The notes: a model not told the origin generated them from the sequence alone. DNA of 64,000 bases from Selaginella moellendorffii (GCF_000143415.4 NW_003314315.1:372001-436000); one strand, 5' to 3'; shown: positions 31,690 through 47,096, numbered from the stretch's first letter. Program-made: numbers and translations.

Positions 31690-32340
31690 ACCACCATGCT
31701 CCGCAATCCCAAAACATACCGGTCCACAATGTGATCTCAACCACCGCGATACAGACGGCATATGGTCGAGCCGGAGAGCCGAGATGGGATGCCCGAGCGA
31801 AATCTAGTTTCGTAGAGCTCCACGGTGACAGCCTATGAATCAAGCTTTGCGGTGGAGGCGGCCAAGCAGATCTTCGATGAGATGCCGCAGCACAGTCTCG
31901 AGAGCTCCAACGCACTGCTCGATGCGTACGCAGGAGTGCTCGAGATTCTTTGTGGGATTGCATCCTCTCGTGGACGTCCATCCTCTTGCTCACGCTCATG
32001 CAAAGCGACAACTTTTATCTATCACACTTTAAAATCTTTCAGACGCATGCCAAATCGTGTGGATGATCGTGGCGCTCGCTTGCACTGGGAGCTTCGATCG
32101 AGCCCTGGCTACGTTTGACGCTATCAGGATGGAGATTCTCCCAGACGAGGCTTGCTTCATTGCGTTTACAGCCATGCAGGAAAGATGGAAGCTGGCCGAG
32201 CTTTCTTTCGATCAATGCGGCAAGACTTTGGTGTGACCAAGATCACCAAGCAACAGTACAGTTGCATGCTGGATCTCCTGGGACGATCTGGAACCCTGAG
32301 CTACGCCGAAGATCTCATTGCCATTTGATCCCCACATTGG
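31690..32340 (+). pseudogene. 3' half of the PPR gene, broken
   Basis: The DNA matches the middle and 3' part of the intact PPR gene at 39582-41042. Pieces such as TAYESSFAVEAAKQIFDEMP (31825-31890) and AKQIFDEMPQHSLESSNALL correspond to its GSSFAVEEAKQIFDEMPQHS region. Further pieces follow up to the LLGR and YAEDLI segment and MPFDP near 32320. Several frameshifts and deletions interrupt it. Homology stops near 32340, about 90 nt before the left CDC5 start. Confidence 0.85.
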
Positions 32341-32391
32341 AAGAACTGGACCATGCTGGACAATCTTTAGGGTTTAAAGGATTAGGGTTAG

Positions 32392-34929
<2,538 letters not shown>

Positions 34930-35449
34930 ATAAATGTCTAGCGATTGTGCCAGCATCTTTGTTTCCACTCTTGGCCTTTGTAAGGTTCACAACAGCTCTT
35001 TTCAATGGTCTTACAATGAACTTTATTCCGTTAAACATCCAGAAATCTCCGTTTTCCGCACATGGCATAAAATATGTGTTACCTTCGTTCTACTGAAATG
35101 ATATGGTGTTAAATGCATGCAAGGAGTGATGTTAATGTCGGAACCTTCGTTCCACTGATTGATACGGTGCTAAACAAAAGTGACAAGGAAAAGATCAACT
35201 TAATGGGACAAGAAAGACTGTTTACGGATCGTTTACTTTAGGACCGCGTAGGCTGTTCATAAAACATGGTAGAAATGAAAAACGTGAAAGATCTCTGTTG
35301 GATCAGCGGCTCAACTCTCACTGGTATAAAACCATCTTCTCTCCCTCTATCATTCACTCATTAGAAGAGAAAGCAGCATTACTACAGAAACTCTCTCCCT
35401 CTCTAAGATCGATCGGCTCCATCACCAAAAACTTTTGCAAATTTGATCT
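34930..35449. other. Intergenic spacer between CDC5 and mpaB-like gene
   Basis: It carries the CDC5 3' flank and the mpaB-like promoter. The right arm holds a diverged counterpart (42512-43101), so it is part of the duplicated unit. No extra gene is seen. Confidence 0.6.
35325..35330 (+). promoter_or_regulatory. TATA box candidate for mpaB-like gene
   Basis: TATAAA lies 120 nt upstream of the ATG at 35450, followed by a CT-rich leader. The same element and leader are kept upstream of the broken copy in the right arm (42636-42631 on the minus strand). Confidence 0.5.
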
Positions 35450-36496
35450 ATGGCAGCCATGTTGTTCTTGTTCATGATCATGGTGGCAGCCGCAGCGCTA
35501 TGGAAGATGGTGTGTATCCGCAAAAGAGAAGAGAGGGCACGATTTCTAGCGTCGCTCCACCCCGTGAGAGACGCCCGCAAGATCTTGTGGTACATGTACT
35601 CCGTGGAATTCCCCTTCCTGTCGCAAAAGGCGCTCGAGTTTGGCACCATCCGCACGCTCGGCATCCCCGGGATCACAAATCTGCTCTTCAAGACCAAGTA
35701 CGGCCTCAAGGATCCCCAGAAGCGCGCCGCCGAGACCAACATTCTGGTGAGCGAGATGATCCACCACCACGTCGACAGCGATCGCGGCTCGTACGCAGTG
35801 AGGAGATTGAATGGAATCCACAGCAAGTTCAAGATCCCAAACGACCAATTCGCATACGTCCTCTCCCTCAACGTGATCAGCCCCATTGATTTCTCCGAGA
35901 GGTTTGGATTCCGCAAGTGGACCGACAACGAGAAGCAGGCCGCCTATGTTGTGTGGCACGACGTGGGCGTGAGGATGGGCATCACAAACATCCCGGACAG
36001 CATCCCTGAGATGCGACAATACATTCGCGACTACGAGGCCAAGAACGCCATCTTCACGGACAAGAACAAGAGCATCATCCAGGATCTCAAGCATCTGGTG
36101 CTGGACGCGTTTCCTCGCCCCTTGCAGCCCCTGGTGGAGACTGGGATCTGCGCACTCATCGATCCCACAATTAGGAGCGCAGTAGGATTGGAAAAGCCGC
36201 CCGTGATTGTGGAGTGGATCATCTTGGGTGCATTCAAGCTCCTGGCTGGGAGCTGCGTGTCCGTGTTTATGCCTCCCAGACGTGTAGGAGATGCCAAGGG
36301 CAGCATTGAGGTGGACTGGTGTCCCAATCCCGCTGCCAATCCGGAAGAGTACCGGCAGCTCAACGTGAATGTGTATCGGCCACCGGCATTTGAGAAAGGA
36401 TACAAGTTGGCGGAGCTGGGAGCGCTGAAATCGGGCAAGCTTGGACCATACTACGATGGAGGATTGCGCTGCCCCTTCCAGCAAATGCATGCATAA
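35450..36496 (+). CDS. ER-bound oxygenase mpaB-like (DUF2236) protein, intact copy
   Basis: One exon encodes 348 residues. An N-terminal membrane anchor (MAAMLFLFMIMVAAAALW) is followed by a soluble domain with the family blocks VRRLNGIHSKFKIPND, YVLSLNVISPIDFSERFGF, WTDNEKQAAYVVWHDVGVRM and MGITNIPDSIPEMRQYIRDY. Proteins of this class include fungal MpaB, which cleaves a prenyl chain in mycophenolate synthesis, and are related to rubber oxygenases. Histidines in GIH and WHDVG are candidates for cofactor binding. A lipid or isoprenoid substrate at the ER is inference. The right-arm copy is a pseudogene, so this is the working gene of the pair. Confidence 0.82.
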   Translation: MAAMLFLFMIMVAAAALWKMVCIRKREERARFLASLHPVRDARKILWYMYSVEFPFLSQKALEFGTIRTLGIPGITNLLFKTKYGLKDPQKRAAETNILVSEMIHHHVDSDRGSYAVRRLNGIHSKFKIPNDQFAYVLSLNVISPIDFSERFGFRKWTDNEKQAAYVVWHDVGVRMGITNIPDSIPEMRQYIRDYEAKNAIFTDKNKSIIQDLKHLVLDAFPRPLQPLVETGICALIDPTIRSAVGLEKPPVIVEWIILGAFKLLAGSCVSVFMPPRRVGDAKGSIEVDWCPNPAANPEEYRQLNVNVYRPPAFEKGYKLAELGALKSGKLGPYYDGGLRCPFQQMHA

Positions 36497-36831
36497 TACA
36501 ATCGTCACTACAAGACTAATAAACTTCCGCCAACCTCAACGTCTCACTCCCACAAATAGTGCTTGTTTCGTGTTTTTGTAAACTGGGCTTAAACATTACT
36601 GAATAAACAATTTCTTCAGCTATGACAGGTGGACATCCTCACCTCTATACTACAACGTTAGTAATATTTTGGAATTAAGATATATCTCTGTAATCAAAGA
36701 AAGTCCTGTGTCACGAGATTATCAAATAACGGCATTTCCTTGTGCCGTGGATCATAAGACCATTTTATCTACTTTGATTGTCATCACCACATAAAATAGA
36801 GATGGTGTAATGGAGTTGTTTGTATCGTGAA
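36497..36831. other. Intergenic, no gene seen
   Basis: This is the 3' flank of the mpaB-like gene and the 5' flank of the tRNA. The right arm holds a near-identical counterpart (41176-41484). Confidence 0.55.
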
Positions 36832-36902
36832 GCGCAGCTGGTGTAGTGGTATCATAGTACCCTCCCACGGTACTGACCGGGGTTCGATTCCCCGGCTGCG
36901 CA
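36832..36902 (+). tRNA. tRNA-Gly (anticodon CCC), left-arm copy
   Basis: The 71 bases are identical to the tRNA at 1390-1460, with the same cloverleaf and CCC anticodon. A TTTT run at 36916-36919 follows. It is 65 nt upstream of the dead PPR copy. Confidence 0.95.
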
Positions 36903-36966
36903 GTTCCTTTCTTAGTTTTGCAATTTTTCTTGCACGATTAGATGGTGTGAAGGGAGTAGTGTAAGA

Positions 36967-37469
36967 ATGTCGTCCAGGGCGGGGATTCATTATTGGGCGC
37001 CAAACTTGCGTTTGATTTCCTGCCAGAGAGGCATTTGATTTGCTGGAGCTTGCACCTTGCAGCGTATGCCAAACGCGGGCATCTGGAGGAGACAAAGATT
37101 TTGGTAGATGGGATGCCAGAGTGGGATCTTGTCTCGGGGACGACGATGGTCAATATCTTATCGGAAAGTGGTCTTGTTAGCGAATCTAAGATTTTGTTAT
37201 GCTCACAGCATTTGCGAAGAACGGGCATTTGCGTAAAGCGAAAGAGATCTTTGATACGATGCCCGAGAGGAACTTGGTGTCTCTCAATGCGATGCTAGCG
37301 GCGTATGTCCAGAAAGGAAGATCTGTCGAGGCCAAAGAGTTTTTTGACTCGATGCTCATGAAAGATTTGGTGTCGGCCAACACGGTGCTCTCGGGGCTCG
37401 ATCTAGGCGACGCGGTGGAGCTATTTGAATCCATGGAGTACATCGGCATCGTCTCTTGCAATGCGATCC
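36967..37469 (+). pseudogene. 5' part of the PPR gene, broken
   Basis: An ATG at 36967 aligns with the start of the intact PPR gene at 41042. Pieces such as AKLAFDFLPERHLICWSL, KAKEIFDTMPERNLVSLNAM-like sequence and EFFDSMLMKDLVSANTVLSG follow. Deletions near 36980-36995 and 37195 (roughly 40 nt lost) break the frame. At 37469 the PPR sequence stops inside SCNAI and CDC5 sequence begins. Confidence 0.88.
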
Positions 37470-38345
37470 GGAGATGGAGGCTGACATGGCTGACGTGATT
37501 GCAAATGCTCAAGCCGAAGAGGACGCTCGAGAAGCTGCTGCTCTCCGCAAGAGGAGTAAAGTCTTGCAGCAAGGATTGCCAAGGCCACCGCCAGCAACGG
37601 TGGAGCTGATAAGGAACACTATCCCTCGACACGCGGAAGCAGATGATCCAAAGACGCTTATCCAGAAGGAGCTGGTCGCCTTGTTGGAGCACGACAACGC
37701 GAAATACCCCATGACGAACAAGTCTGGCAAGCCTCCGCCTGTGATACCCGAGCTGGAGAACTTGGACGAACAAGAGTTGAAGGAGGTATGCGTGTTTTAC
37801 TTGCGATGGTTTCGTCGTTCTTACACTCCCTTGGGACAGGCTGCGCGGGAAATAGAAGAGGAAATCACCCTCGTGAGGGCCTCTCTCGGTCACGACGGCG
37901 CTGACTACACGGTTGTCCGGATGCTTTAGCCGATGACATGACTTACTTCCCCCAGAAGAGCGGCTACGAGCGTGCGAGCCTCGCAAGCACAGCCGAGCGG
38001 CTGGCGGCGGCACAATACGAGTTTGAGGCCGTGAAGAAGGTCACACGAAGAAGGCTCTAAATCTGGAGCAAAAGATCTCTGTTCTAGCCGGCTACAAGGT
38101 ACATTACATTCTTGCGAGTCTCTCTAACTTGGTTCATTTCCAGAGGAGGGGTGACGGGCTGTGGAAGTAGATCGAGGCGGCTTTCAGGGAGGCTGAGTCG
38201 CTGGGCACGGAGCTGCAGTGCTATCGATCGGTTCACCAGCAAGAAGAGCTTATCGCTCCTCGCCGAATTGAGGCATTCCAGGAGGAGGTGAAGAGGCAGA
38301 GCGACAAGGAGAGTGTCCTCCAGATGAGATACGAGCGAATCTGAG
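37470..38345 (+). pseudogene. 3' part of CDC5, broken, fused to PPR sequence
   Basis: The sequence matches CDC5 from its EMEADMADVIANAQAEEDAR region (33960 in the left copy) nearly to the end. Frames shift at the VRDALADD region near 37918, a stop replaces a Gln codon in DGLWQQIEA (near 38166), and part of the heptad region is lost. Both short introns are still recognisable. It is a third CDC5 copy in the window and cannot encode a working protein. Confidence 0.9.
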
Positions 38346-38567
38346 AGGACTGCCGAGCACGATGGATCAGAGTTTAAACAGAAGGAGGTGGCACAAAAGG
38401 TTATTAAGCTAACATTCTTCCTGTTTAGCTCAATCCGTGTTGCTACTAACTTATCCTGGCATTCATTTCCTTACCCGCAAGTTCCTCGGCTTCTTCCAGC
38501 GGAACAAAGCAATCAAGTATACTTAAATATACATTAGTGTTACTGTGGTGAGCATGGGATCGATTGC

Positions 38568-39513
38568 TTATCCATCCTTCACAGTGTCTGCTGCAAGGGT
38601 TATTTTTTCTGTGGTACGTAGTCTCTGTAGCAAGAGCAGTAAGAATTTCATCAGTATCAAAGAGCAGTTCAAGCTGTAGGAGAATAGTGAGGTAACAAGG
38701 CATGAAGGATTGTTAAAAAGATAAAAACAGGAATTGGGAAGAGAGAGTAGAGCATTTGCAAAGTTTGCAGAGGACATTGTGTTTTTGTAGTCATCAGAAT
38801 GTATGCATGAACAAAGCAGAAGACCATCCACAAGCACAACCAGTTCTGACTGCTGCCACCCATCAGATTTACCATACGAACCCACCAATAGAGTCATTGG
38901 CTCGATGGCAGATGCAGAGCACAGCGCACTGCCACAAATCATCTCTATGTTCCCCTCAGCCATACACAAGCTATAATCTGCATATCTGCCCAAAACGATA
39001 GCCACCTTGGAAAAATCTATCACCACCTTTTTCACACTCCAACTCCACCAAAACTTACATCTTCTTCATACTCCAGCCCCGCCAAAATTTCAATGTCAAA
39101 GCATGCATAAATGATGTTAAAGAGATTGGCAGAAAACACATAAGCAAACAAACTACCTTTTCATCTGGGACTGAGCTGCCACCAAGCTTTAGAGCACAAG
39201 TAGCTTTGAGAGACAATGCCCATCCAGCATACACAAGCTGGTGGAAAGACAATTGCCACAAGCCCCAAAACAAAATATCGTTCCAACTTTTAATCTCGTC
39301 CTCGACTTGCCTCATCTCCTTGGTGTAGAGCTTATCACGATTCAATTTAACATTTGCTCTACTCATGTTAAGCATTTCTTGTCTGATTTGGAGTTCCTCC
39401 TCCTTGGCCAGGATATCCCGCATCATGCTTTGGATTTCAAGCTCTTTCATATCATTAATTCTGCGTTGTGTAAGGATTGAAGAGTTCATGTGTTCAACCA
39501 AGCCGGAAAACAT
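38568..39513 (-). pseudogene. CPR5-like membrane protein gene, C-terminal part only
   Basis: Two minus-strand frames, 39513-39055 and 39035-38568, lie end to end. The first has a coiled region (TQRRINDMKELEIQSMMRDI, then LNMSRANVKLNRDKL) followed by hydrophobic segments (FWGLWQLSFHQLVYAGWALS). The second has GKSDGWQQSELVVLVDG and further hydrophobic stretches. The order of coil then membrane segments, and the L-MS-A-K pattern, recall the C-terminus of the plant nuclear-pore protein CPR5. No N-terminal exons are found and I could not join the two frames cleanly. It may be a partial copy or an unrelated gene. It fills the spacer between the two inverted arms. Confidence 0.4.
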
Positions 39514-39581
39514 GGACAGAGATTAGTGAAAAAGAAGGGTACTCGCTTACCCAAAAGTCACGGATTAGGGCTATAGAATAT

Positions 39582-41042
39582 TTAGCGCTCGCAAAGATTA
39601 GCCGCAAACACGTATGATGTAGCATGGCTAGGATTCAGCTCCAAGACTCGCTTGGCGGCAGTTCTTCCATGGCCAACGCTGGGATTAGCCTTGCAAGCAG
39701 CGAGAAAGCATCTCCAATCCAAAATGTCGGGATCAAATGGCATGTTGGAGATGAGATCTTCGGCATAGCTCAAGTTTCCAGCTCGTCCCAGGAGATCCAG
39801 CATGCAACTATAGAGCTGCTTGGTGATCTTGGTCACACCGAAGTCTTGCCGCATCGATCGAAAGCAAACTTGGCCAGCTTCCATCTTTCCTGCATGGCTG
39901 CAAACAGCGAGCACCGCAAGGAAGCAAGCCTCGTCCGGGAGAATCTCCGCCTTGAGAGCGTCAAAAGTGGCCAAGGCTCGATCAAAGCTCCCGGTGCGAG
40001 CGAGTGCCATGATCATCCATGTCCACGAGACGATGTCACGATCTGGCATGCGTTGGAAGATCGAATATGATAAATCGAAGTTGCCGCTTTGAGCGTGAGC
40101 AATGAGCATGGACGTCCACGAGACGACGTTGCGATCGGGCATTCCCACAAAGAATCTCGAGCACTCCTCGAGATGTCCCTGCTGAGCGTACGCATTGAGC
40201 AGTGCGTTGGAGCTCTCGAGACTGTGCTGCGGCATCTCATCGAAGATCTGCTTGGCCTCCTCCACCGCAAAGCTTGATCCATAAGCTGCCACCATGGAGC
40301 TCCACGAAACTAGAGTTCGCTCGGGCATCGCATCGAAAATCTCTCGACACTTTGTCATCTCTCCTGCTCGACCATATACCGTGAGCATTGCGGTGGCCGA
40401 GATCACGTTGTGAACCGGCATGCTTCGGAAGATCTTTTCGGCTTGATCGATTGGGGAGCACCGCGTGTAAGCGGAGAGGATCGCATTGCAAGAGACGATG
40501 TCGATGTACTCCATGGATTCAAATAGCTCCACCGCGTCGCCTAGATCGAGCCCCGAGAGCATCGTGTTGGCTGACACCAAATCTTTCATGAGCATTGAGT
40601 CAAAAAACTCTTTGGCCTCGACAGATCTTCCTTGCTGGACATACGCCGCTAGCATCGCATTGAGAGACACCAAGTTCCTCTCGGGCATCGTATCAAAGAT
40701 CTCTTTCGCCTGACGCAAATGCCCGTTCTTCGCAAATGCTGTGAGCATGGCTGTCCACGATACAACATTCCGCTGCTCCATCTGATCAAACAAAATCTTA
40801 GATTCGCTAACAAGACCACTTTCCGATAAGATATTGACCATCGTCGTCGCCGAGACAAGATCCCACTCTGGCATCTCATCTACCAAAATCTTTGCCTCCT
40901 CCAGATGCCCGCGTTTGGCATACGCTGCAAGGAGCAAGCTCCAGCAAATCAAATGCCTCTCTGGCAGGAAATCAAACGCAAGTTTGGCGCCCAATAAATC
41001 TCCTCTGTGAATCCCCGCCAGGAACACCTCCCTGGACCACAT
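39582..41042 (-). CDS. PLS-class PPR protein, intact copy of the right arm
   Basis: The frame reads upstream through the tRNA gene, so the start is taken at the first ATG after it (41042), giving 486 residues. It has short, mostly 31-residue S-like repeats (HLICWSLLLAAYAKRGHLEE, NVVSWTAMLTAFAKNGHLRQ, TLVSWSSMVAAYG). The end reads LLGRAGNLSYAEDLISNMPF and RVLELNPSHATSYVFAANLC, a short E motif with no DYW domain. It is the only intact member of the family of PPR copies and scraps that sit beside tRNA-Gly genes in this window. The role is organelle RNA binding, with target unknown. Confidence 0.9.
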   Translation of the reverse strand: MWSREVFLAGIHRGDLLGAKLAFDFLPERHLICWSLLLAAYAKRGHLEEAKILVDEMPEWDLVSATTMVNILSESGLVSESKILFDQMEQRNVVSWTAMLTAFAKNGHLRQAKEIFDTMPERNLVSLNAMLAAYVQQGRSVEAKEFFDSMLMKDLVSANTMLSGLDLGDAVELFESMEYIDIVSCNAILSAYTRCSPIDQAEKIFRSMPVHNVISATAMLTVYGRAGEMTKCREIFDAMPERTLVSWSSMVAAYGSSFAVEEAKQIFDEMPQHSLESSNALLNAYAQQGHLEECSRFFVGMPDRNVVSWTSMLIAHAQSGNFDLSYSIFQRMPDRDIVSWTWMIMALARTGSFDRALATFDALKAEILPDEACFLAVLAVCSHAGKMEAGQVCFRSMRQDFGVTKITKQLYSCMLDLLGRAGNLSYAEDLISNMPFDPDILDWRCFLAACKANPSVGHGRTAAKRVLELNPSHATSYVFAANLCER

Positions 41043-41104
41043 TCTTACACTACTCCCTTCACACCATCTAATCGCAAGAAAAATTGCAAAACTAGGACAG
41101 GAAC

Positions 41105-41175
41105 TGCGCAGCCGGGGAATCGAACCCCGGTCAGTACCGTGGGAGGGTACTATGATACCACTACACCAGCTGCGC
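41105..41175 (-). tRNA. tRNA-Gly (anticodon CCC), right-arm copy
   Basis: The reverse complement is identical over all 71 bases to the copies at 1390 and 36832. The T run of its terminator lies at about 41092-41089. It stands 62 nt upstream of the intact PPR gene start. Confidence 0.95.
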
Positions 41176-41484
41176 TTCACAATACAAAAAACTCCATTAC
41201 ACCATCTCTATTTTATGTACAATCAAAGTAGATAAAATGGTCTTATGATCCGGAAATGCCGTTATTTGGACACAGGACTTTCTTTGATTACAGAGATATA
41301 TCTTAATTCCAAAATATTACTAACGTTGTAGTATAGAGGTGAGTATGTCCACCTGTCATAGCTGAAGAAATTGTTTATTCAGTAATGTTTAAGCCCAGTT
41401 TACAAAAACACGAAACAAGCACTATTTGTGGGAGTGAGACGTTGAGGTTGGCGGAAGTTTATTAGTCTTGTAGTGACGATTGTA
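41176..41484. other. Intergenic, counterpart of 36497-36831
   Basis: This is duplicated flank between the tRNA and the mpaB-like pseudogene. No additional feature is seen. Confidence 0.5.
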
Positions 41485-42511
41485 TTATGCATGCATTTGC
41501 TGGAAGGGGCAGCGCAATCCTCCATCGTAGTATGGTCCAAGCTTGCCCGATTTCAGCGCTCCCAGCTCCGCCAACTTGTATCCTTTCTCAAATGCCGGTG
41601 GCCGATACATATTCACGTTGAGCTGCCGGTATTCTTCCGGATTGGCAGCGGGATTGGGACACCAGTCCACCTCAATGCTGCCCTTGGCACCCCCTACACG
41701 TCTGGGAGGCATAAACACGGACACGCAGCTCCCAGCCAGGAGCTTGAATGCACCCAAGATGATCCACTCCACAATCACGGGCGGCTTTTCCAATCCCACT
41801 GCGCTCCTGATTGTGGGATCGATGAGTGCGCAGATCCCAGTCTCCACCAGGGGCTGCAAGGGGCGAGGAAACGCGTCCAGCACCAGATGCTTGAGATCCT
41901 GGATGATGCTCTTGTTCTTGTCCGTGAAGATGGCGTTCTTGGCCTCGTAGTCGCGAATGTATTGTCGCATCTCAGGGATGCTGTCCGGGATGTTTGTGAT
42001 GCCCATCCTCACGCCCACGTCGTGCCACACAACATAGGCGGCCTGCTTCTCGTTGTCGGTCCACTGGCGGAATCCAAACCTCTCGGAGAAATCAATGGGG
42101 CCGATCACGTTGAGGGAGAGGACGGGTCGTTTGGGATCCTGAACTTGCTGTGGATTCCATTCAATCTCCTCACCGCGTAAGAGCCGCGATCGCTGTCGAC
42201 GTGGTGGTGGATCATCTCGCTCACCAGAATGTTGGTCTCGGCGGCGCGCTTCTGGAGGCCGTACTTGGTCTTGAAGAGCAGATTTGTGATCCGGGGATGC
42301 CGAGCGTGCGGATGGTGCCAAACTCGAGCGCCTTTTGCGACAGGAAGGGGAATTCCACGGAGTACATGTACCACAAGATCTTGCGGGCGTCTCTCACGGG
42401 GTGGAGCGACGCTAGAAATCGTGCCCTCTCTTCTCTCTTGCGGATACACACCATCTTCTATAGCGCTGCGGCTGCCACCATGATCATGAACAAGAACAAC
42501 ATGGCTGCCAT
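41485..42511 (-). pseudogene. mpaB-like (DUF2236) gene, broken copy
   Basis: It aligns along its length with the intact gene at 35450-36496 at very high identity. The Trp codon after VAAAAL has become TAG, a stop at codon 18. A one-base loss near 42291, a 9-base loss near 42261 and an 11-base loss near 42119 follow, the first and last shifting the frame. The 3' two-thirds remains open from about 42120, so the loss is recent. The promoter TATA is still present. Confidence 0.92.
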
Positions 42512-43101
42512 AGATCAAATTTGCAAAAGTTTTTGGTGATGGAGCCGATCGATCTTAGAGAGGGAGAGAGTTTCTGTAGTAATGCTGCTTTCTCTTCTAA
42601 TGAGTGAATGATAGAGGGAGAGAAGATGGTTTTATACCAGTGAGAGTTGAGCCACTGATCCAACAGAGATCTTTCACGTTTTTCATTTCTACCATGTTTC
42701 ATGAACAGCCCACGCAGTCCCAAAGTAAACGATCCGTAAACAGTCTTTCTTGTTCCATTAAGTTGATCTTTTCCTTGTCACTTTTGTTTAGCACCGTATC
42801 AATCAGTGGAACGAAGGTTCCGACGTTAACATCGCGTCTTGCATGCTTTTAACACCATATCATTTCAGTAGAACGAAGGTTCCTTCCAACTTTATTAAAC
42901 TGATTACCTTATATTTTATGCTACGCACGGTGATACAAACACCATGTGAGGAAAACCGAGATTCCTGGATGTTTACCAGAGTAAAGTTCATTGTTAGACT
43001 GTTGGACCATTGATTTAAAGAAAAGAGCTGTGAACCAAAGAGAATTAAATCAAAGTGGAATCAAAGATGCTGGTACAATCGCTATAAACCATTACAAATA
43101 T
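42512..43101. other. Intergenic spacer, counterpart of 34930-35449
   Basis: It matches the left-arm spacer with more substitutions and small indels than the coding parts. No separate gene is present. Confidence 0.55.
42631..42636 (-). promoter_or_regulatory. TATA box of the broken mpaB-like copy
   Basis: TATAAA on the minus strand, in the same position and context as at 35325-35330 of the left arm. Confidence 0.45.
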
Positions 43102-45650
<2,549 letters not shown>

Positions 45651-45822
45651 CTAGCCAGCAGCAGGAGTGGAGTGATGAGCGCCGCGAGAGGGAGAGCGCC
45701 CGCACAACGAGCTAACCCTAGAAACTCTAAACCCTAAACACAAAAAAATCTTGTCATGGATATACCAGAATAATATGTACGACATCGTGTACGGAAAACT
45801 ACGTAAGAATCTTCGCGAAGCT

Positions 45823-46917
45823 TTAGTCGACAAAATATGATGGAGGATCTGGAGGAGATTTGGAACCTGGAGAAAGGAAACGAGGAAGCAAAATGAGGCA
45901 GGAAAACTCTCAAGGAAAATTTACCAGAGGAAGAAATCCATGATCCAGCGACGCACACATCCACACTATCACTGTTAAATGCGGTGGCTGTGAAATTCGG
46001 TGGCCGCGAGCAGTCCATCTATCCATGATCAAGGTCGAAGCTCGTCAGAGAAAGAAAGAGAAAGAAGAAATCTATTCACTTACAGAGTGAGTAGTATCCC
46101 ATCCAATGTGAGCAATGTGCTTGACATCTGTGGGATAGCCGATCTCGATATCACTTCTTTCTGCGAGATGTGTCAGTAAGTTGGAACAGTGACAAGTTGA
46201 AGCACGTACCAAACAAGTGTCGCAATCTTCGCAATCCCTTGAACTTGAGCCTTTGCCTCTTCCGTCTTTCTTGGTGTAATGACATAAGAACTTCTGCCAC
46301 GGGAGAAACGAAAAGAACATTTATGAGACTCGACCAACCAAACATTGTCAGTGAGGATGCAGCTTACTTGGAACGGCAGCATTTTGAGCTTGGCTGCAGG
46401 AGGAAGAAGTGATTTTTGTGGCTAGATCGTTGATAGCCCTCTGAATTCTAGCTTGCGTTTCCTGCGCGGCTTTGCGATTGCTGAAACCAAACCCCTTGTG
46501 ACTGCCATTCTAGCAAGCGCCACGAATCAAACATTAATATACCAAACTGAGTAGAACGAACAAACCTCGTGACGGAGTACAAAGAATTGTTGCGACAAGG
46601 TACTAAACACTTGGGGATCACGCACGGTGTACTCAAACAAGAGCTGACCGTCCTGACAACAGAGAGAAATCATAAAAATTCAACAACAAAAACTATTCTT
46701 ACCAGGAGATCACGCAGCTGAAGCCGCACAAACGCGTTCTCAAGCACCCTCATGTGTAGCTCTCCTATCAGAGCTCTGGAGTGCCACGAAACGCTTCCTT
46801 GCGCTGCCTCGAACATGAGAACCGGACACTTAGCCTGCGAGAAAGTCTCAATCTTGAGAAACCCACCAAAAACCAACAAGAGATCCTCACACATACCACA
46901 AAATTCGGCGTCTCCAT
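45823..46917 (-). CDS. Two-domain protein: PH-like (WH1/EVH1-type) domain plus CRIB motif
   Basis: Eight exons join in phase: 46917-46897, 46834-46703, 46652-46566, 46509-46368, 46293-46210, 46160-46084, 46018-45925 and 45866-45823. They give 226 residues. ATG at 47016 would add 33. Residues 8 to about 110 (AKCPVLMFEAAQGSVSWHSR, DGQLLFEYTVRDPQVFSTLS, GFGFSNRKAAQETQARIQRA) fit a PH-like fold of the WH1/EVH1 type. Residues 162-177, IGYPTDVKHIAHIGWD, are a perfect CRIB motif, preceded by a basic stretch (QERRKRQRLKFKGLRRLRHL). Plant CRIB proteins bind active ROP GTPases. The order WH1-basic-CRIB is that of the N-terminal half of WASP, but no WH2/VCA region follows: the chain ends SPPDPPSYFVD. 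A NECAP-like PH fold is an alternative for the first domain. Confidence 0.75.
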
Positions 46918-47096
46918 AGCTCCCCTGTGTTGTTCTTCCGCTATGGCTCGAGCTGGAGAGCATAGATCAAACTTTCCTTTGGTGTTTTGTCGACTGCGAT
47001 GAACAGCCCCTGACACGTGGAATCCATCCGAGGGTCCATCTCGAGCTTGCTTTGCTTGGTTGTAAAAAGTGAGCTACCTGTGGACTGCTCGTCTCA

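Noticed and set aside
35546-36508. 320-codon minus-strand frame opposite the mpaB-like gene, also seen opposite the dead copy
   Set aside because: It is kept only because the coding strand is conserved. Composition and lack of homology mark it as a shadow.
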